From Spartobacteria bacterium (GTDB lineage Bacteria; Verrucomicrobiota; Verrucomicrobiia; Chthoniobacterales; UBA10450), in the NCBI GenBank assembly GCA_003169975.1, contig PNAA01000029.1:1-34841 (forward strand): a DNA stretch of 34,841 nucleotides. Direction: 5' to 3'. The notes beneath the pieces are model-generated. The model worked only from the letters and a program-made list of their open reading frames with translations. It ran no database searches and was not told where the DNA came from. The position numbers were made by a program, and so were the translations under genes. Positions 9,153-17,588 of this stretch are shown here, in pieces (within the stretch, counting starts at the first letter, position 1; every line of letters starts with the position of its first letter).

Positions 9153-9642
9153 CTATGGTTTGCGATGTGGAGTGCTCCGGGCGTCTTCCTTCCTCGGGGT
9201 CGTGCGCCCGAGCAACTTGCCGTCGCCATCATAGACGGCGTAACCCGCTTGATGGCCCGAGGCGTCGTAACTGTAGACGATCTTGTGGCGCACGGAATCA
9301 TCCTTTGCGAACTGCGTCTCCTGCGCCGGTCGGCCAGCAGGGTCGTATTGATAGAGCGTCTTGCAACGCAGCGCGCCGTTCGGGCCGAAGACCTGCCCGC
9401 TTTCGTAGCGACCCTGGGCGTCCAGCTTGTAAATAATCTTACCGCGCGCTTTCCCGTCGGCGCCGGTGGTGGGTCGCGATCGCCTGCCGGTTGATGCCGT
9501 CGGTTTGGTAAACGGTTTTCGAGCCATCAGGATTTATCGCCACGGTCACCCGCACCGCGTCGTCGGCCGATTGGGCGAAGGCCGACAGATCGAGCGCGCA
9601 GAGGCCAAACCAGCCGGCGAAATGAAAAAAGTTCCGGAACAT
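9153..9642 (-). pseudogene. Secreted YD-repeat-like protein gene with a frameshift
   Basis: Two overlapping minus-strand frames together make one plausible protein. From 9642 the first gives a signal peptide (MFRNFFHFAGWFGLCALDLS, then AFAQS) and VTVAINPDGSKTVYQTDGIN. The second continues with TTGADGKARGKIIYKLDAQG, three further YD-like units (LYQYDPAGRPAQ, VYSYDASGHQAG, VYDGDGKLLG) and stops at 9153. The join needs loss of one C in the ACCCACCACC run near 9472. It may be a true disruption or an assembly error. Intact, it would be about 163 residues: an exported small protein with RHS/YD-type or YwqK-like beta units. It lies between the exbB operon and mraZ and shares its upstream region with the mraZ promoter. 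Confidence 0.6.
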
Positions 9643-9700
9643 GCGTCGAGCGGGAAATTTACGGGGTCGAAGAAAAGCGTCGCAAACCGGCATTTAGTTA

Positions 9701-9760
9701 TTGACCGGGGAAAAGCGGAGTGGTTTAAAGTGGGGGGAAGTGGATTAATTTGGAACAATC
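9701..9760 (+). promoter_or_regulatory. mraZ promoter with four TGG operator repeats
   Basis: TGG trinucleotides start at 9721, 9731, 9741 and 9751, exactly 10 nt apart (TGGTT, TGGGG, TGGAT, TGGAA). MraZ of other bacteria binds direct TGGGN repeats separated by 5 nt upstream of its own gene; this array has that geometry, with only the second repeat matching fully. A possible sigma70-type promoter is TTGACC (9701-9706) and TTTAAA (9724-9729), spacing 17, which would place the operators at or just after the -10. The array ends 10 nt before the mraZ ATG. Confidence 0.7.
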
Positions 9761-9769
9761 CTCCTGCGC

Positions 9770-10228
9770 ATGGAACCGGCCTCTTCATCTTTAATTTTCT
9801 ACGCGGGAGAATTTCGCCATCAACTCGACGAGAAACATCGCCTCACCATCCCCGCGCGCTGGCGGCGCAACGGCGAGAGCGAAGAGTTCCTGATCGTGCC
9901 GGAACCGAGCGGGCAATTTCTGCTTGTCATGCCGCCTAACGAATTTGCGCGCATCAGCTCGGCGGCCGAAACCGTCCCCGGAGTCTCGCCCCGCGATCTG
10001 CGCATCTATCTGCGGCATCTGCATTCCCGCGCCCAACACGGCTCCTCCGATAAACAGGGCCGCCTGCTTTTGCCCGACGATCTGTGCAAGCAACTCGATC
10101 TCAAGGGCGAGGTCGCGCTTGTCGGCGGCCGCGGCCGTTTTGAAATCTGGAACCTGCCGCGCTGGAAGCGGGCCCATGCCGAGGAAAATGCCACCTACCA
10201 GCACGTGGCCAACCTGGTCGGACTCTAG
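9770..10228 (+). CDS. mraZ: Transcriptional regulator MraZ
   Basis: The 152-residue protein has the double AbrB-like layout. The first half carries FYAGEFRHQLDEKHRLTIPARW and the second SSDKQGRLLLPDDLCKQLDL followed by VALVGGRGRFEIWN. The D-x-KxR motif of MraZ appears as DEKHR in repeat 1 and DKQGR in repeat 2. It forms a ring-shaped DNA-binding oligomer that represses the dcw cluster by binding TGG repeats; four such repeats precede it here. I see no strong Shine-Dalgarno sequence before the ATG. A 9-mer copy (9934-9942) encodes PPNE. It is the first gene of the plus-strand cluster. Confidence 0.93.
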   Translation: MEPASSSLIFYAGEFRHQLDEKHRLTIPARWRRNGESEEFLIVPEPSGQFLLVMPPNEFARISSAAETVPGVSPRDLRIYLRHLHSRAQHGSSDKQGRLLLPDDLCKQLDLKGEVALVGGRGRFEIWNLPRWKRAHAEENATYQHVANLVGL

Positions 10229-10308
10229 AGAAAATGAACGCGTTGTTATTCGAACGGCCGATCCGCTTCGCGACCGGTCCGCTGCTGATCAACGAGGAGG
10301 CGCAGGAT

Positions 10309-11235
10309 ATGGAGGATTTCACTTATCATCGACCGGTTCTCGCGACCGAAGCGATTGAGTTGCTCGCGCCGCGTCCCGGCTCGCTCATCCTCGACGGGAC
10401 CTGCGGCGGGGGCGGCCACACCGAAGCGATCCTGCGCACCGGCGCCGACGTCCTCGCGCTCGACCAGGACCCGGATGCGCTTGAATTTGCCGGCGCTCGC
10501 CTCGCGAACTTCGGCCGGCGGGTGACTCTGCGGCGCGCCAATTTCCGCGAAGCCGGTCGCGTTCTGGACGAGCTTGGGATTGCCCAAATCGGCGGCGCGA
10601 TTCTCGACCTCGGCGTCTCCTCGCGGCAGTTGGAAAATGCCGATCGCGGTTTCAGCATGATGCGGAATGGACCGCTCGACATGCGGATGGATCCGCGGCG
10701 GGATTTGACCGCCGCCGAAGTCGTCAACAGCTACACGGAAGAAGAACTGATCCGCATCTTCCGCGAATTCGGCGAAGAGCCGGCGGCGCGCCGCATCGCC
10801 AGCCAGATCGTGAAGCTTCGTAAGGAAGCGCCCTTCCGGGAAACGCTCGCTCTCGCCAAGGCGGTGGAGAAAATCGTTGGCCGCCACGGGCGCCGGCATC
10901 CCGCGACGCAGGTTTTCCAGGCCTTGCGGATGGAAGTGAACGACGAGCTCGGCGCGCTCGCCGAGGGGCTGGCTGGCCTAACGAATCGTCTCGAGCCTGG
11001 CAGCCGCCTCGCCGTCATTACCTTTCATTCGCTCGAGGATCGGATCGTAAAGAACTTCTTCCGCGATCGCAGCCGCGAGTGGCTCGACCGTCCGGAGTGG
11101 CCCGCGCCGCGGCCCAATCCGGAGTTCGTGTTGCAGGTCATTACGCCGAAGCCGGTCGAGCCGGACGCCGTCGAACAGCGGGCCAACCCGCGTTCCCGCA
11201 GCGCCAAGCTGCGCGTCGCCGAGAGGATTCGATGA
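10309..11235 (+). CDS. rsmH: 16S rRNA (cytosine-1402-N4)-methyltransferase RsmH
   Basis: Starting at 10309 it is 308 residues, normal for RsmH (MraW), which methylates C1402 of 16S rRNA using SAM. It begins with the family opening YHRPVLATEAIELLAPRPG; the SAM motif is LDGTCGGGGHTEAIL and DQDP follows. Later family blocks are LDLGVSSRQLENADRGFS, FQALRMEVNDEL and VITFHSLEDRIVKNFF. A GAGGAGG about 8 nt upstream supports the ATG at 10309; the frame is open to an ATG at 10234, 5 bp after mraZ, which would add 25 residues of non-conserved sequence. A 9-mer copy (10976-10984) encodes GLTN. The stop overlaps ftsL by 4 nt. Confidence 0.93.
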   Translation: MEDFTYHRPVLATEAIELLAPRPGSLILDGTCGGGGHTEAILRTGADVLALDQDPDALEFAGARLANFGRRVTLRRANFREAGRVLDELGIAQIGGAILDLGVSSRQLENADRGFSMMRNGPLDMRMDPRRDLTAAEVVNSYTEEELIRIFREFGEEPAARRIASQIVKLRKEAPFRETLALAKAVEKIVGRHGRRHPATQVFQALRMEVNDELGALAEGLAGLTNRLEPGSRLAVITFHSLEDRIVKNFFRDRSREWLDRPEWPAPRPNPEFVLQVITPKPVEPDAVEQRANPRSRSAKLRVAERIR

Positions 11236-11600
11236 ACCGTCGCCGGCGCAAAAATTTCAACCCGATCGACGCGCCCTCCCTCGCGCGCTGGATCGTAATC
11301 GCCACCTTCGTGGCCGCGACCGGCCTGAGTTACGTCTACCTTTCGGTCCAGCTCCATCATCAGGGAGTGGAGCGGCGGCAGCTCGAGCAGGACCTGGCCG
11401 CGGTCCGGATGCAAAACGAGGACGCCCGGGTGCAGATCGCCGCGCTCACTTCGCGCACCGCGCTCCAGCGCCGCCTGAAGGAGGGGTATCTGAAAATGAT
11501 CCCGATCACGGAGCAGAGCATCGTTAGGCTGACCTCTCCCGCGCAGCTACCCGGTGAGGATGATGTGCAGCCGGTGGTCAACCAGCGAGGCGGCCAATGA
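11232..11600 (+). CDS. ftsL: FtsL-like septum protein
   Basis: The 122-residue bitopic protein has a basic N-terminus (MNRRRRKNFN), a transmembrane helix at about 18-38 (LARWIVIATFVAATGLSYVY) and a coiled-coil-prone periplasmic part (about 44-85, VERRQLEQDLAAVRMQNEDA). Sequence identity within FtsL is low, so the call rests on size, topology and place between rsmH and ftsI, where ftsL lies in most dcw clusters. It would pair with an FtsB-type partner and FtsQ. Both ends are ATGA overlaps, with rsmH and ftsI. The C-terminal 20 residues after the 9-mer copy (11521-11529, IVRLT) look disordered. Confidence 0.8.
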   Translation: MNRRRRKNFNPIDAPSLARWIVIATFVAATGLSYVYLSVQLHHQGVERRQLEQDLAAVRMQNEDARVQIAALTSRTALQRRLKEGYLKMIPITEQSIVRLTSPAQLPGEDDVQPVVNQRGGQ

Positions 11601-13363
11601 AGTGGAATGGCCGAACCCGTTGTGCGCTCGTCTGCGTTTTCTTTGCGCTCCTCTTCAGCGTCTTTTCCTGGCGGCTGATCTATCTCCAGATGGTGATGCA
11701 CGGCTACTACAGCGAACTGGCGGCGGAGAAGAACGTCGGACGCAATATCATCCCGGCGGAGCGCGGCGCGATCTACGACACCCACAACGAAGTGCTCGCG
11801 CAAAATGTCCCGGTCGCGACGGTGGTGGCCGATGGCACGCTCATCACCAGGGCCGATGCGCTCGTTCCCCTCCTCGCCGCGAAGCTGAAGCTTCCGCCCA
11901 ATGAAATCGCGGAAAAGATCAGCAGTCGCCGGCCCTACATCGTTCTGAAGCGGGAATTCCCGGAAGCGGATGCCAGAGCGCTGGAACAATCCCTAAAAGC
12001 CGAAAAACTTCGCGGCATCCGCTGTGAGCGCGGCACCGTCCGGGTTTATCCGAATGGACCGATGCTCTGCCACGTCATCGGTTTTTCCGACTTTCAGCAG
12101 CACGGCATCCAAGGCGTCGAGGCGTCGATGGATCAATATCTGCGAGGAGAAGACGGTTATCGCTACATCGAGCACGACGCGCAGGGCCGCGAAATCGTCC
12201 TCTACCGCGGGTTGGAGCACGCGCCGCGCAACGGTTACCAAGTCCATCTCACGATCGATCTGAATTTGCAGACGATCGTCGAGAACGAACTCGACGCGGC
12301 GATGCGCGAGTACACTCCGGAGAAGGCGACCATCATCCTGATGCGGCCGGAGACGGGCGAGATCCTCGCGCTGGCGAACCGGCCTAACTTTGACCTCAAT
12401 CTCCGCGCGACCGCCAAGCCGGAGCAGATGAAGAACCGCGCGATCATCGACATGATGGAACCCGGCTCGACCTTCAAGATCGTCACCGCCGCCGCCGCAC
12501 TGAACGAAAAGAGAGTCCGGCTCGACTCGATGATCTTCTGCGAAAACGGTGTCTGGAATTTTGGCGGCCGTCCCCTGCACGATCACGGGCACAAGGGTTA
12601 CGGCGAACTGAGCGTGCAGGATATCCTGGTGCATTCGAGCAACATCGGGGCCGCCAAGATGGCGGTCATGCTGGGCGAGCAGAAGTTCTACGAATATATT
12701 CGCCGCTTCGGTTTCGGCGATCGCACCGGAATCGAGTTGCCGGGCGAAATCGGCGGGATGGTGCATTCGCCGAAGAACTGGAGCAAGATTTCGATCACGC
12801 GGATTCCGATGGGGCAGGAGGTCGGAGTGACTCCTCTCCAGATGCTGATGGCGATGGCGACGGTGGCGAACGGCGGCAAGCTCCTCCAGCCGCGGATCGT
12901 GAAATCGATCACCGACGACAACGGGAAAGCGATCAGTGTCTTGCAACCGACGGTCGTTAGGCAGGTCGTTTCGCCGGAAACCGCCGCGCAAATCGCGCTC
13001 GCCTTGCGCGGCGTGGTCAGCCAGCGCGGGACGGCGGCGGAAGCGGCCGTGCCGGGTTTCACCATTTCCGGAAAGACCGGCACCGCGCAAAAAGCGGCGC
13101 CCGGCGGCGGTTACGAAAAGGACAAGTATGTCGTTTCCTTCAGTGGCTTCCTGCCCTCGGGACATCCGGCCTTTGTTGGTCTCGTCGTGCTCGACGACGC
13201 CCACACCAAAGACCCGGCCCTGAACTACGGCGGGACGATCGCCGGACCCATTTTTTCGCGCGTCGCTGAGAAGGCGGCGCGGTATCTCGACCTTGAGCCG
13301 CATGAGGAAGTTGGAACGCAGGTCGCGGCCGGACGAGTCGCCTTAACTAATGCCGATCGCTAA
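11597..13363 (+). CDS. ftsI: Septal peptidoglycan transpeptidase (class B PBP, FtsI/PBP3)
   Basis: The 588-residue protein has an N-terminal membrane anchor (about 8-30), a dimerisation domain (about 50-210, including AERGAIYDTHNEVLA) and a transpeptidase domain with all three penicillin-binding motifs: Ser291-Thr-Phe-Lys (EPGSTFKIV), Ser347-Ser-Asn (VHSSNIGAAKMA) and Lys493-Thr-Gly (SGKTGTAQKA). It crosslinks septal peptidoglycan in the periplasm, normally as partner of FtsW. Position between ftsL and murE favours FtsI over a sporulation or elongation PBP, and no PASTA domain follows. It overlaps ftsL by 4 nt. A 9-mer copy (12954-12962) encodes VVRQ. Confidence 0.95.
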   Translation: MKWNGRTRCALVCVFFALLFSVFSWRLIYLQMVMHGYYSELAAEKNVGRNIIPAERGAIYDTHNEVLAQNVPVATVVADGTLITRADALVPLLAAKLKLPPNEIAEKISSRRPYIVLKREFPEADARALEQSLKAEKLRGIRCERGTVRVYPNGPMLCHVIGFSDFQQHGIQGVEASMDQYLRGEDGYRYIEHDAQGREIVLYRGLEHAPRNGYQVHLTIDLNLQTIVENELDAAMREYTPEKATIILMRPETGEILALANRPNFDLNLRATAKPEQMKNRAIIDMMEPGSTFKIVTAAAALNEKRVRLDSMIFCENGVWNFGGRPLHDHGHKGYGELSVQDILVHSSNIGAAKMAVMLGEQKFYEYIRRFGFGDRTGIELPGEIGGMVHSPKNWSKISITRIPMGQEVGVTPLQMLMAMATVANGGKLLQPRIVKSITDDNGKAISVLQPTVVRQVVSPETAAQIALALRGVVSQRGTAAEAAVPGFTISGKTGTAQKAAPGGGYEKDKYVVSFSGFLPSGHPAFVGLVVLDDAHTKDPALNYGGTIAGPIFSRVAEKAARYLDLEPHEEVGTQVAAGRVALTNADR

Positions 13364-13391
13364 GTCCCCGCGCCTCGCGTGTCCACACCTC

Positions 13392-14870
13392 ATGCAGCTC
13401 AAAATTCTCGCCGAGTCCATTCCAGTGCGCGAGATCGTCGGACCGCTCGATCGCGAAGTGGACGGCATTTTCTACGATTCGCGCCGGGTGCAGAAGAACG
13501 GTCTCTACGTCGCGATGCGCGGCGCTCATTTTGACGGCCACCAATTCACCGAACAGGCGATCGAGAGAGGCGCGTCGGCGATCGTGGTGGAACGCCCGGA
13601 GTCGCATCCCCGCGCCACCTCCCTCGTGGTCGCGGATAGCCGCGTGGCCCTGGCGGATCTCGCGTTCACTTTTTTCAAAAAACCGGCGCTCCGCTTGAAG
13701 ATGGCCGGCGTCACCGGGACGAACGGCAAGACGACGACCACCTTTCTCCTCAAGCACATCTGCGAGGCGGCCGGGCTGCGCAGCGGCTTGATCGGCACGG
13801 TGCGCTACGAAATCGGCGAGCGCGTCCTGCCGGCCACGCGGACCACGCCCGAGTCGCTCGATCTCCAGGAATTGCTCGCGCAAATTGCGGGCGCGGGTTG
13901 CAAAGCCGCGATCATGGAAGTCTCCTCCCACGCGCTTGCTCAGGAACGGACCCGCGGCCTCGAGTGGGACGTCGCGATCTTCACCAACCTGACGCAGGAC
14001 CACCTTGATTTTCATCAGACGATGGAAAATTATTTCGAGGCGAAAGCGCGCCTCTTCACCGGCCTGAAGAATCAGCCTAACAAGAAGCAGACGACCGCGG
14101 TGATCAACATCGACGATCGTTACGGCGAGCAACTCGTCAGCCGGGTGAGGGACGAAAGCCCGGTCATTACCTATGGGATGAGCGCGCGGGCCGATTATCG
14201 GGCTTCGAATTATCGGGCGGAATTTGGCGGCACTTCCTTCCAGCTCGACGCGCGCGGCAAAATTTATCTTGTTCGCGTGCCCTTGATCGGCCGTTTCAAT
14301 GTTTCGAACGCGATGGCCGCGCTCGCCGCCGCCAGCCCGTTAGGCGTGAACCTGCGCGATGCCGTGCTCAGCCTCGCCAAGGCGCCACAGGTGCCCGGCC
14401 GGCTCGAGGCCGTTCCCGCAAAACGCCAGTTTCAGGTCTTCGTCGATTACGCGCACACCGACGATGCGCTTCTCAGTGTCTTGAAGACGCTGCGCGAGCT
14501 CGCGCCGAACCGCCTCATCGTCGTCTTCGGCGCAGGTGGCGATCGCGATAAACAGAAACGCCCGTTGATGGGCCGGGTCGCCGACCAAAACGCCGACTAC
14601 AGCATCATCACGTCCGATAATCCGCGCAAAGAAGATCCGCTGGCCATCATCGCCGACGTCAAGAAAGGCTTTCGCTCCGGTAATTTCGAAACCGTGCCGG
14701 ATCGGACCGAAGCGATCTCGCGCGCGATCGCCCTCGCCCAGCCGCGCGACATCGTCCTCATCGCCGGGAAAGGGCATGAGACCTACCAGGAATTCGCCGA
14801 TCACACGATCCCCTTCGACGACCGGCTGATGGCGCTTCGCGCCTTGGAGAACCGCCCCTTGGAATTCTGA
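13392..14870 (+). CDS. murE: UDP-MurNAc-L-Ala-D-Glu:meso-diaminopimelate ligase
   Basis: With the start at 13392 (MQLKILAESIP) it has 492 residues. The ATP loop is GVTGTNGKTTTT (about 106-117), the carbamylated-Lys region is FEAKARLF, and the amino-acid selectivity motif is SDNPRKEDP (DNPR at about 409-412). DNPR marks enzymes that add meso-diaminopimelate rather than lysine, so the wall should be of the mDAP type. It catalyses the third ligase step in the cytoplasm. The frame is open to an ATG at 13350, which overlaps the end of ftsI and adds 14 residues; neither start has a good ribosome binding site. I prefer 13392 because MurE proteins begin close to this motif. Confidence 0.93.
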   Translation: MQLKILAESIPVREIVGPLDREVDGIFYDSRRVQKNGLYVAMRGAHFDGHQFTEQAIERGASAIVVERPESHPRATSLVVADSRVALADLAFTFFKKPALRLKMAGVTGTNGKTTTTFLLKHICEAAGLRSGLIGTVRYEIGERVLPATRTTPESLDLQELLAQIAGAGCKAAIMEVSSHALAQERTRGLEWDVAIFTNLTQDHLDFHQTMENYFEAKARLFTGLKNQPNKKQTTAVINIDDRYGEQLVSRVRDESPVITYGMSARADYRASNYRAEFGGTSFQLDARGKIYLVRVPLIGRFNVSNAMAALAAASPLGVNLRDAVLSLAKAPQVPGRLEAVPAKRQFQVFVDYAHTDDALLSVLKTLRELAPNRLIVVFGAGGDRDKQKRPLMGRVADQNADYSIITSDNPRKEDPLAIIADVKKGFRSGNFETVPDRTEAISRAIALAQPRDIVLIAGKGHETYQEFADHTIPFDDRLMALRALENRPLEF

Positions 14871-14874
14871 GCCG

Positions 14875-15096
14875 ATGAAAAATACGCAAAACGGTCACAG
14901 CAAAAACAGGAGAGCGCCCCGAATGGTTTCGAGGCCGGTCTCAGCCCGCCGCCGAGACGAACTTTTCCGCCGCGCGTCAATTTTTCTCCAACTCTCATTC
15001 TTGTCCGAAGCGTTCGAGCAAAGGTCGCGCTGGCGCCGCGCCGGCGCCCCCGCCCCCCCAGCCGCGGGTCGACGCAGGCGCGCTCCCCGACAGTAA
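14875..15096 (+). CDS. Small Arg-rich ORF filling the murE-murF gap
   Basis: This 73-codon frame starts 4 nt after the murE stop, and its TAA directly abuts the murF ATG. The product is strongly basic (MKNTQNGHSKNRRAPRMV at the start, RRAGAPAPPAAGRRRR near the end) with no signal peptide or recognisable domain. The fit between the two genes suggests a translationally coupled small protein, but composition alone could give an open frame in such GC-rich DNA. A decayed spacer is the alternative. I do not recognise it. Confidence 0.35.
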   Translation: MKNTQNGHSKNRRAPRMVSRPVSARRRDELFRRASIFLQLSFLSEAFEQRSRWRRAGAPAPPAAGRRRRAPRQ

Positions 15097-16491
15097 ATGG
15101 ACCCGCACTCGATCGATCAAATCGCGCAATTCGCCGGAGCCGTCAGGCAAAACGGCGACGGCGCGCGCCTGGTCAGCACCCTGAGCACCGATTCGCGCAC
15201 GACGCGGCCGGGCGATCTTTTTGTCGCGTTGCGCGGGGAAAATTTCGACGGACACAAGTTCGTCAGTGAAGCTATCCAGCGCGGCGCCGCCGGTGCGATC
15301 GTCGAAAAGCAATGGCCGGGAAAATCGACCCCGGAATTTTCGCTTCTGCGGGTGGCGGATACCCTCGCCGCCTACCAGCAAATCGCCGCCCAGTATCGCC
15401 GTTCGTTAGGCATAAAGGTCGTCGCCATCACCGGCAGCAACGGCAAAACCAGCACGAAGGATTTTACCGCCTCGGTTTTGGCGCATCGCTTCCGGGTCGC
15501 GAAAACAGAAGGCAATTTTAACAATCACGTCGGCCTGCCGCGTACCATGCTCGAGGCGACTTCGCAGGATGAAATCGGCGTCTGGGAGATCGGGATGAAT
15601 CATCCCGGCGAAATCGCGCCGCTCGCCCGGCACGCGCAACCAGACGTCGCGATCATCACCAACATCGGCATCGCGCATCTGGAATTCATGGGTTCGCGTG
15701 AAGCGATCGCGCGCGAGAAAGGCGACCTCGCCGCCGCCCTGTCGGCTGGCGGAACTCTCATCTTGAACCGCGGCGACGAATTCGCCGGCGCGATCGCGCA
15801 ACGCACCGCGGCGAAAGTCGTCTTTGCCGGCATCGACGCCGGCGAGGTGCAGGCGCGCGAGATAGTGCAGACGGCGAGCGGCGCGGAATTCACGGTCCTC
15901 GAAGGCGCGCATCGCTGCCATGCGGTGCTGCCCGTGCCCGGCCTGCACATGGTGCAGAACGCGCTCCTTGCCATTGCCGCGGGTCGCGTCTTCGGCCTTT
16001 CCCTCGAGGAATGCGCCGCTGGTCTGGCGGCCGCTCCCGTCACCAAAGCTCGTTTGCAGATCAAGGAGATTCACGGCGTCCAGTTCATCGACGACAGCTA
16101 CAATGCCAATCCGGACTCGACCAAGGCAGCGCTCCGCACGCTCGCGGAACTCGAGACCGACGGCCAGCGGATCGCCGTCCTCGGACCAATGGCGGAGCTC
16201 GGGAAGGAATCGAAGCGGGGCCACCAGGAAGTCGGGGAAACCGCGGCGTCGTTAGGCATCGACCGTCTGATCGCTCTCGGCGAGGGCGCGGCCGAAATCG
16301 CCGCCGCCGCCGCGACCGCCGGCCTAACGGGAAGCTGCGTGGTCGCGTCGGCCGCGGAAGCGGCCGAGCTGCTCTGCGAGGCGGCGCACCCGGGCGATCT
16401 CGTGCTCGTCAAGGGCAGCCGCGCCGCCCGGACCGAGCGCGTGCTGGAGGAATTCGCGAAGCGCCAGATGGAGACCGGCTGCGCGTCATGA
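15097..16491 (+). CDS. murF: UDP-MurNAc-tripeptide:D-Ala-D-Ala ligase
   Basis: The 464-residue Mur ligase adds D-Ala-D-Ala to complete the pentapeptide. The N-terminal UDP-binding part has TLSTDSRTTRPGDLFVALRGENFDGH, the ATP loop is ITGSNGKTSTKDF (about 111-123), the central domain has NHVGLPRTML and WEIGMNHPGEI, and the C-terminal domain has DSYNANPDSTKAAL. Order and length are standard. Two exact 9-mer copies (15403-15411 and 16249-16257, both SLG) and a near copy (16322, GLTG) lie within it. Its TGA overlaps the mraY start. Confidence 0.95.
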   Translation: MDPHSIDQIAQFAGAVRQNGDGARLVSTLSTDSRTTRPGDLFVALRGENFDGHKFVSEAIQRGAAGAIVEKQWPGKSTPEFSLLRVADTLAAYQQIAAQYRRSLGIKVVAITGSNGKTSTKDFTASVLAHRFRVAKTEGNFNNHVGLPRTMLEATSQDEIGVWEIGMNHPGEIAPLARHAQPDVAIITNIGIAHLEFMGSREAIAREKGDLAAALSAGGTLILNRGDEFAGAIAQRTAAKVVFAGIDAGEVQAREIVQTASGAEFTVLEGAHRCHAVLPVPGLHMVQNALLAIAAGRVFGLSLEECAAGLAAAPVTKARLQIKEIHGVQFIDDSYNANPDSTKAALRTLAELETDGQRIAVLGPMAELGKESKRGHQEVGETAASLGIDRLIALGEGAAEIAAAAATAGLTGSCVVASAAEAAELLCEAAHPGDLVLVKGSRAARTERVLEEFAKRQMETGCAS

Positions 16492-17588
16492 TGTTCTACC
16501 TGCATCGCCTGACGGAGCACTTCAAGGGCTTCAATGTCTTCTACTATGTCACCTTCCGCGCGGTCCTCGCGGCCATCACCGCCTTCGCGATTTCGCTGCT
16601 CTTCGGCAACTACATCATTCGGAAACTGGTTTCGCTGAAGTTCGGGCAGCCGATCCGAACCGCGTCGGAAGTGCGGCACCTGGCCGAGTTGCACGGCGGC
16701 AAACAAGGCACGCCCACGATGGGCGGTGTGCTCATCATCGGCTCGGTCGTCGTCGCGTCGCTCGTCTGGGCGCGGCCGGATAACCCGTTCGTCTGGCTCG
16801 TCCTTTTCTGCCTCGTCTATCTCGGCGTCCTCGGGTTCGTGGATGACTACGTGAAGGTCATCAAGAAAAAATCCGACGGCATCAGCGGCCGGCTCAAGTT
16901 GCTCTTCCAAATTCTGCTCGCCGGGATGGTGACCGGATTTTTTCTCCTGAACCCATTGATCGAAGTGCAGGCGCGCTCGCTTTACATGCCGTTTTTCAAA
17001 GCGCCGGTGATCGTCAACATGGGCGTGTTCACCTTTTTCTTTTTCGCGCTCGTCATCGTCGGCGCGTCCAACGCGGTCAACCTCACCGATGGTCTCGACG
17101 GACTGGCGATCGGCTGCACGATCACGGTGGCGTTCGCCTACGCGCTGCTCGCCTACGCCGCCGGCAATTTCCGCATCGCGCAATATCTGCAGGTCCCCTT
17201 TTACCCGTTCTCGGGCGAGCTCGCCGTCGTCTGCGCGGCGCTGGTTGGCGCCGGCCTGGGCTTCCTCTGGTTCAACTGCCATCCGGCCAAAGTCTTCATG
17301 GGCGACACCGGCTCGCTCGCGATCGGCGGCACGATCGGCGTCGTCGCGATTTGCTGTAAACAGGAGCTGCTGCTTGCGGTCGTGGGCGGTGTTTTTGTGA
17401 TCGAGGCCGTCTCCGTCATTCTCCAGGTGCTGAGCTTTAAACTGACCGGCAAACGGCTCTTCGCCATGTCGCCGATTCATCATCATTTCGAGTTGAGCGG
17501 TTGGAAGGAAAACACCGTCATCGTGCGGTTCTGGATTCTCTCCATCGTCTTCGCGCTCCTCGGCCTTGCCACTTTGAAACTGCGATGA
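16488..17588 (+). CDS. mraY: Phospho-MurNAc-pentapeptide transferase (lipid I synthase)
   Basis: The 366-residue polytopic inner-membrane enzyme transfers phospho-MurNAc-pentapeptide to undecaprenyl phosphate. Diagnostic motifs in order: KQGTPTMGG (72-80), the Mg-binding FVDDYVK (117-123), NAVNLTDGLDGLA, FMGDTGSLAIGG and the cytoplasmic PIHHHFELSGWKE. About ten transmembrane segments can be drawn, as known for MraY. The start is the ATG at 16488 or the next codon at 16491; the open frame continues much further upstream only as an overlap with murF. It is coupled by ATGA overlaps to murF and murD. It has no copy of the 9-mer. Confidence 0.96.
   Translation: MMFYLHRLTEHFKGFNVFYYVTFRAVLAAITAFAISLLFGNYIIRKLVSLKFGQPIRTASEVRHLAELHGGKQGTPTMGGVLIIGSVVVASLVWARPDNPFVWLVLFCLVYLGVLGFVDDYVKVIKKKSDGISGRLKLLFQILLAGMVTGFFLLNPLIEVQARSLYMPFFKAPVIVNMGVFTFFFFALVIVGASNAVNLTDGLDGLAIGCTITVAFAYALLAYAAGNFRIAQYLQVPFYPFSGELAVVCAALVGAGLGFLWFNCHPAKVFMGDTGSLAIGGTIGVVAICCKQELLLAVVGGVFVIEAVSVILQVLSFKLTGKRLFAMSPIHHHFELSGWKENTVIVRFWILSIVFALLGLATLKLR

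Noticed and set aside
16011-16487. N-terminal extension of mraY within murF
   Set aside because: The frame is open only because it overlaps murF in another frame; MraY proteins begin near MFYLHRL, and the ATGA overlap fixes the start.
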